From: Shimazuella soli | GTDB taxonomy: Bacteria; Bacillota; Bacilli; Thermoactinomycetales; Thermoactinomycetaceae | Reading direction: 5' to 3' | DNA length: 64,000 nucleotides | Assembly: GCF_022511585.1 (NCBI RefSeq) | Contig: NZ_JAKWBN010000001.1 | Span: 358,269 to 422,268 of the forward strand | Shown: in pieces, positions 60,461-64,000 of the stretch | How positions within the stretch are numbered: the stretch's first letter is position 1 | Layout: every line of letters starts with the position of its first letter | Notes under the pieces: model-generated | Seen by the model: only the letters and a program-made list of their open reading frames with translations | Database searches by the model: none | What the model was told of the DNA's origin: nothing | Position numbers and translations under genes: made by a program

Positions 60461-60492
60461 AAAAACTCCCTATGATGATTGAAGGGAGTTTT
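60461..60492 (-). terminator. terminator after the HicB-like gene
   Basis: AACTCCCTTC and GGGAGTTTTTT on the minus strand. Confidence 0.65.
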
Positions 60493-60505
60493 CATATATA
60501 AGCCT

Positions 60506-60745
60506 TTAATATTCATTTGGTTTAGGAATAGGCATATCTTGGTGCTCCAGTCTTGCTTTAATCCATATTCTCATGATTTCGCGAATGGAACTGTAAGCTT
60601 GTTCTTCTGTGAGCGTTATAATTTCGCAATTTTTAAATTCCAAGACTGAGGCCTTATAAGAAATATAGCCCCATGCTTCGAGGCGTTCTACATGAATCGT
60701 GTAAGGCAGAGACATATAATAATCTACCAAATTTTTGTTTACCAT
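60506..60745 (-). CDS. small HicB-like protein
   Basis: 79 aa from ATG at 60745 (GGAA upstream, weak); a TTG start at 60811 is possible. YTIHVERLEAWGYISYKASV then a helix REIMRIWIKARLEHQ and terminal PIPKPNEY follow the HicB pattern (beta strands, helix, IPxP). No HicA toxin gene neighbours it. Probably an orphan antitoxin-like protein. Confidence 0.5.
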   Translation of the reverse strand: MVNKNLVDYYMSLPYTIHVERLEAWGYISYKASVLEFKNCEIITLTEEQAYSSIREIMRIWIKARLEHQDMPIPKPNEY

Positions 60746-61033
60746 TTTAATTCCAGTAAGGGTAACAGGTGTAGAGGATATGGGGGATTTGTCTTTTGGA
60801 TACTTCAGCAATATTATTGAATATGGGATCTGATTATTGCAAATAAATTGTTTTAGGTCATTTATAATGATATATCAATAGGTATATAATTAGGGGAATG
60901 ATACATTTATAAACCCTTACTTTAACTTCCCTCCTTTATTATTTAGACTACCAAATAAAGTGATAATAGTCAGTAATTTAACTCAAATTGGGTAGTCAAT
61001 TATAGAATTTAAAGTGGAATAGATTAGGGAGAG

Positions 61034-61222
61034 GTGAAGCATATCAACGAATTATTAAGAGAAGATCCAGCACCACTTCCGTTATATTGGTTTACGCAAA
61101 AAAAGGTTAGTACCATCATTATTGATTCAAAAGCTAACAGCTGTGCTATAAAAGCCCCTGTAAGGGACAAAGCAGATGAGATTATTGCTAAAATGAATAA
61201 TATGCGAAATGAAATGTCATAA
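61034..61222 (+). CDS. hypothetical 62-aa protein
   Basis: GTG start close behind GGGAGAG. KHINELLREDPAPLPLYWFT at the start and AIKAPVRDKADEIIAKMNN near the end. It precedes the SMI1/KNR4 gene by 23 bp and may be translated with it. No family recognised. Confidence 0.5.
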   Translation: MKHINELLREDPAPLPLYWFTQKKVSTIIIDSKANSCAIKAPVRDKADEIIAKMNNMRNEMS

Positions 61223-61245
61223 AATGAGGAGTAAAATTTACAACT

Positions 61246-62220
61246 ATGTCTATCTACCAGCAACTAGAAAGAGTGAAACAGAAGTTAACATTAGCAAGAG
61301 ATGCAGACCTAAATTTTCAGGTTTTTGGTTCTAGTGACCACCAATATCAAGTAAATCAACCAATACCAAAAAAAGAAATCGAAAAATTTGAGAGATCAAA
61401 TAACATCAAACTCCCTGAAGAATTTCGTTTATTTTTGACCGAAATAGGCAATGGTGGTGCTGGTCCCTATTATGGCATTATCAAGATAAATCCAGATCGT
61501 TCTCTGTTTTATTTATCTCAACCATGTAAAGTAAAGCGAAATATGTCTGATCAAGAATGGACAGAGCTAATGGACAAAGAAGCGGATGGAGATTCAGAAG
61601 AAACCATTTTTACTGGCATGTTAAATATCGGAACCCAAGGCTGTACATACGAAATGATGCTGGTTCTTAATGGTCCATATAGAGGCCGGATCGTTTATAT
61701 CGATCTTGATCTTACCAAACCTCCGTTTTTTACGTATGAAAGCAATTTTCTTGATTGGTATGAGCGTTGGTTAAATGAAGTGATAAAAGGATATCAGATT
61801 TCTTGGTTTGGGATGAATATGGATGGAGATGAGCAGGAGCTTATCCATCAATTTGAATTAAGTAAAGACGAGGAAAGGAAAGAACAAGTATTACAGAGCA
61901 TGCATAAATTCCCTTCCCTTTCGGCTGAGACGATCCATTTTATCGAGCAGCAGTCTCAAAACAATTCAAAAGTTATACGAAATCCATCTTTGTCCCTTTT
62001 GATGAAACATAACTATGAAAAAGCAAAGCCACTCTTACACCAATTGATTACGAGTGAAGAAGAACACGATCAATTAATAAGTCTACAATATATTTATTGG
62101 TATGCAAAGGAGCATACAAAAAATTGGGGAAAGGAGATAAAAAAGATTTTAACAACAAATAAAAACCCTGAGATCAAAAGATTTGCAGACTACATTCTGA
62201 AAAGTGATAAACGTGGTTAG
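61246..62220 (+). CDS. SMI1/KNR4 (SUKH) family protein
   Basis: 324 aa. N-terminal SUKH domain (about 30-190): IPKKEIEKFERSNNIKLPEE, FRLFLTEIGNGGAGPYYGII, ILNIGTQGCTYEMMLVLNG-like pattern (NIGTQGCTYEMMLVLNG). The rest is helical (HEAT-like repeats: LLMKHNYEKAKPLLHQLI). SUKH proteins often give immunity to polymorphic toxins, but no toxin is seen nearby. ATG spacing from AGGAG is long. Confidence 0.8.
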   Translation: MSIYQQLERVKQKLTLARDADLNFQVFGSSDHQYQVNQPIPKKEIEKFERSNNIKLPEEFRLFLTEIGNGGAGPYYGIIKINPDRSLFYLSQPCKVKRNMSDQEWTELMDKEADGDSEETIFTGMLNIGTQGCTYEMMLVLNGPYRGRIVYIDLDLTKPPFFTYESNFLDWYERWLNEVIKGYQISWFGMNMDGDEQELIHQFELSKDEERKEQVLQSMHKFPSLSAETIHFIEQQSQNNSKVIRNPSLSLLMKHNYEKAKPLLHQLITSEEEHDQLISLQYIYWYAKEHTKNWGKEIKKILTTNKNPEIKRFADYILKSDKRG

Positions 62221-62291
62221 AACAACAAAACAAAAGAATCCAGTGGAGATTCTCCTTAGATTCTTTCGAATGAGAATATTTTCATTTAATT

Positions 62292-63134
62292 TTATTCGAA
62301 ATCTTGCAGGCGTTCAGGTAAATAAAAGCAATTATGTAATATATTGTAGTTCACATATTTGGTTTGTTTCTCAAAAGAAGGAATGGAGACATCGTGGTAT
62401 TTTTTCGAACCAATGGTAAAGCTCCATAATGCTCCAGGATATGTAGGGACAGTGGCTATGTATAATTTACGATGAACAAAGATTTCTCCGATTCGTCCAT
62501 AGGTTTGAGCTGTGATTTCATTATTCAAAAACGGCGACATGCTTTGGCAAACCATCAAACCATCTGCTTTTAATGCTTGATAGACGTCTTGGTAAAACGT
62601 TTTGGCGAAAAGCGCTTCTCCTGGACCGACTGGATCGGAGGAGTCTACGATGATGACATCATATTCATCTTGATGTTCTTTTACATATTTCATGCCATCT
62701 GTAAAGTGAAAATGGACTCTTGGATCAGATAATCGTCCAGATACTTCTGGAAGATATTCAAGGCATAGCTTCACGACAGTTTGATCAATTTCCACTTGAT
62801 CAATGGTTTCAATCTGTTCGTATTTGGCAACTTCACGAGCAGCTCCACAATCTCCTCCGCCAATGATTAATACCTTTTTCGCATTTGGATGGATAGCCAG
62901 GGGCACATGTGTGATCATTTCATTGTAAATATGTCCATCAGCAGAAGTTGTTTGGACGACACCATCTAGTACCAATGTACGCCCAAAATCGTAGGAATCG
63001 ACAATCATCACATGTTGAAATTCGGATTGTTCTTCCGCGATGATCTCTTTTAGCCGATAACTGATTTTTAAGTTATCTCGATCGTTTTCAACGAGCCAAG
63101 TATCGCCGTTTATTTGTTGCGTATAAGTAGTCAT
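62292..63134 (-). CDS. speE: polyamine aminopropyltransferase (spermidine synthase)
   Basis: 280 aa. MIVDSYDFGRTLVLDGVVQT, DGHIYNEMITHVPLAIHPN, IIGGGDCGAAREVAKY (decarboxylated-SAM site; usual GGGDGG has Cys here) and VIIVDSSDPVGPGEALF. Transfers an aminopropyl group to putrescine. ATG after AAGGGGCG. speB, its frequent partner, is not downstream. Confidence 0.93.
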   Translation of the reverse strand: MTTYTQQINGDTWLVENDRDNLKISYRLKEIIAEEQSEFQHVMIVDSYDFGRTLVLDGVVQTTSADGHIYNEMITHVPLAIHPNAKKVLIIGGGDCGAAREVAKYEQIETIDQVEIDQTVVKLCLEYLPEVSGRLSDPRVHFHFTDGMKYVKEHQDEYDVIIVDSSDPVGPGEALFAKTFYQDVYQALKADGLMVCQSMSPFLNNEITAQTYGRIGEIFVHRKLYIATVPTYPGALWSFTIGSKKYHDVSIPSFEKQTKYVNYNILHNCFYLPERLQDFE

Positions 63135-63186
63135 AATAACGCCCCTTTTCTGTAGTGTGGTCAGCAGAGGTTAGAAGTTCTAAATA

Positions 63187-63507
63187 CTAGCGTATAAACC
63201 ATCCGATGTATACATCTTTGAGTATTTTTCCTTTTTGGAAGGTGAAGGTATGGTTCACCTTTTCCCCATTGTAGCTTCCCCAGTACTTTATGATTCCACC
63301 TCCATGGACAGTAAATGTTATGGTGCCTGTGATTCCTGCACCAATTAAATAAATTGTGCGACCTATCGCAGCATTCACTCTTACTCCAGTAGGTAGCGTG
63401 ATTTCATAGTGGAAGTAAGATAATTTTCCTTTTTCACGATCCATTATCAGCCTACCACCGATTGCAGAGGGTTCAAAAATTTGGTTGTCGGGATCGAAGA
63501 ATGTCAT
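63187..63507 (-). CDS. hypothetical 106-aa protein
   Basis: ATG after AGGAGG. Beta-rich (LSYFHYEITLPTGVRVNAAI, GAGITGTITFTVHGGGIIKY, VNHTFTFQKGK). No signal peptide or known motif. Upstream of speE on the same strand (52-bp gap) but probably unrelated in function. Confidence 0.6.
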   Translation of the reverse strand: MTFFDPDNQIFEPSAIGGRLIMDREKGKLSYFHYEITLPTGVRVNAAIGRTIYLIGAGITGTITFTVHGGGIIKYWGSYNGEKVNHTFTFQKGKILKDVYIGWFIR

Positions 63508-63836
63508 GGAATCCTCCTGTTTTCCCAGAAGTTGTGAATTTTATTATATAAACAAATAGAGGATCAAGTAAATAAGTATTGTTTTAAGGATTAAATTTTA
63601 TCGGGAAATTGTTATAATTTAGATTTATGTTCACGGGTGCTGCATTTTAGGAATATTTATTTGCATAAAAATGAAGTTAGTTATAAGCTTTTGGATTTAT
63701 CTAAGGCTTCTTGTGCATTTTAAAAAATAAATTGGATATTTATTCTAGAAAATTTTATAGAGATTATTTTTAGTTTTTAATATAATCATTTTAATCAAAA
63801 CGGAACAAGAGTTCTAATATAGGTACAGGTGATGAT
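63508..63836. other. AT-rich intergenic region
   Basis: No gene or clear signal seen apart from the ribosome-binding site AGGTGAT directly before 63837. Confidence 0.5.
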
Positions 63837-64000
63837 ATGAGTATAAAAACATTAGAAAATTATTTTTTGTTATTATAATTTTTTACAAGAGATACTCCAT
63901 CGTGGGGAGTCCGAGAGTTAGCAAAAGAATGCGAGATGAGTCATTCTTTTGTTCAACGAATTTTGTCAACTTTTGAAAAAAAGTTTTGATGAAAGACCCA
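63837..64000 (+). pseudogene. IclR-type HTH gene broken near its start
   Basis: MSIKTLENYFLLL is followed by TAA, then in the same frame FFTRDTPSWGVRELAKECEM and SHSFVQRILSTFEKK. This is an IclR winged helix (x-x-W-G-V-x-E-L-A-x-x). A missing A in the seven-A run at about 63976-63982 shifts the frame; in the other frame it continues VLMKDP. Two lesions in 50 codons mark a pseudogene. The rest lies beyond the window. Confidence 0.7.

Overview
This window is most consistent with the chromosome of a low-GC, endospore-forming member of the Bacillales. It carries a SpoVA-type operon, a GerAB-type germination permease, pieces of sigK with SpoIVCA-type recombinase, an OpuC osmoprotectant transporter, flotillin/NfeD and a yqeG-yqeH-aroE-nadD-yqeK-rsfS block. 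Several isolated GC-rich genes look actinobacterial in composition. A Thermoactinomycetaceae-like host would fit, but I cannot prove this from sequence alone. I saw no rRNA, tRNA or CRISPR.

Region 1-16.2 kb is a graveyard of mobile DNA with a few intact accessory genes. It holds the C-terminal part of a SpoIVCA-type serine recombinase at the left edge, a second broken copy of it (7.5-8.1 kb plus a scrap at 9.64 kb), and two broken copies of a small gene. It also holds an inverted-repeat-flanked phosphoesterase, a complete large serine integrase, the 3' end of a group II intron and a dead MerR gene. Two pieces of sigK lie here in opposite orientation. One is a short remnant of the N-terminal half on + (9735-9854). 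The other is the intact C-terminal half on - (15369-15659). Each stops or starts at an AATGA core, the sequence used by the Bacillus subtilis skin element.

Region 16.2-21 kb (- strand) is an operon-like run: amidinotransferase/arginine-deiminase-family enzyme, polar amino acid ABC transporter, then argininosuccinate lyase. Region 21.3-29.1 kb is a spore module. The - strand operon DUF1657, 2Duf-like (DUF421+DUF1657), SpoVAC, SpoVAD, SpoVAEb, DUF421 resembles the transferable operons linked to spore wet-heat resistance. It faces a + strand DUF421-DUF1657 pair and is followed by an orphan GerAB permease, a PadR regulator and an MscS channel.

Region 29.6-33 kb is opuCABCD (-). Region 33.3-40.4 kb (+) holds NfeD-flotillin, a 240-bp MITE with 5-bp target duplication, and two tandem paralogous secretion/conjugation-type ATPases. 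Region 40.5-45.2 kb has phosphate transporter plus DUF47, VanZ, MntH and a nitroreductase. Region 45.4-54.2 kb has a small kinase with a His-rich tail, a GC-rich foreign gene, M24 peptidase, EamA transporter, and the conserved yqe/aroE/nadD/rsfS operon.

Region 54.2-64 kb is again accessory: MazEF, a HicB/DUF433-like fusion, GC-rich foreign genes, an IS3 transposase tail, and a membrane-Nudix gene split by a 13-base poly-C tract. A SUKH protein, spermidine synthase and a broken IclR gene complete it. Several GC-rich genes end in strong hairpins without U tracts, suggesting separate acquisitions.
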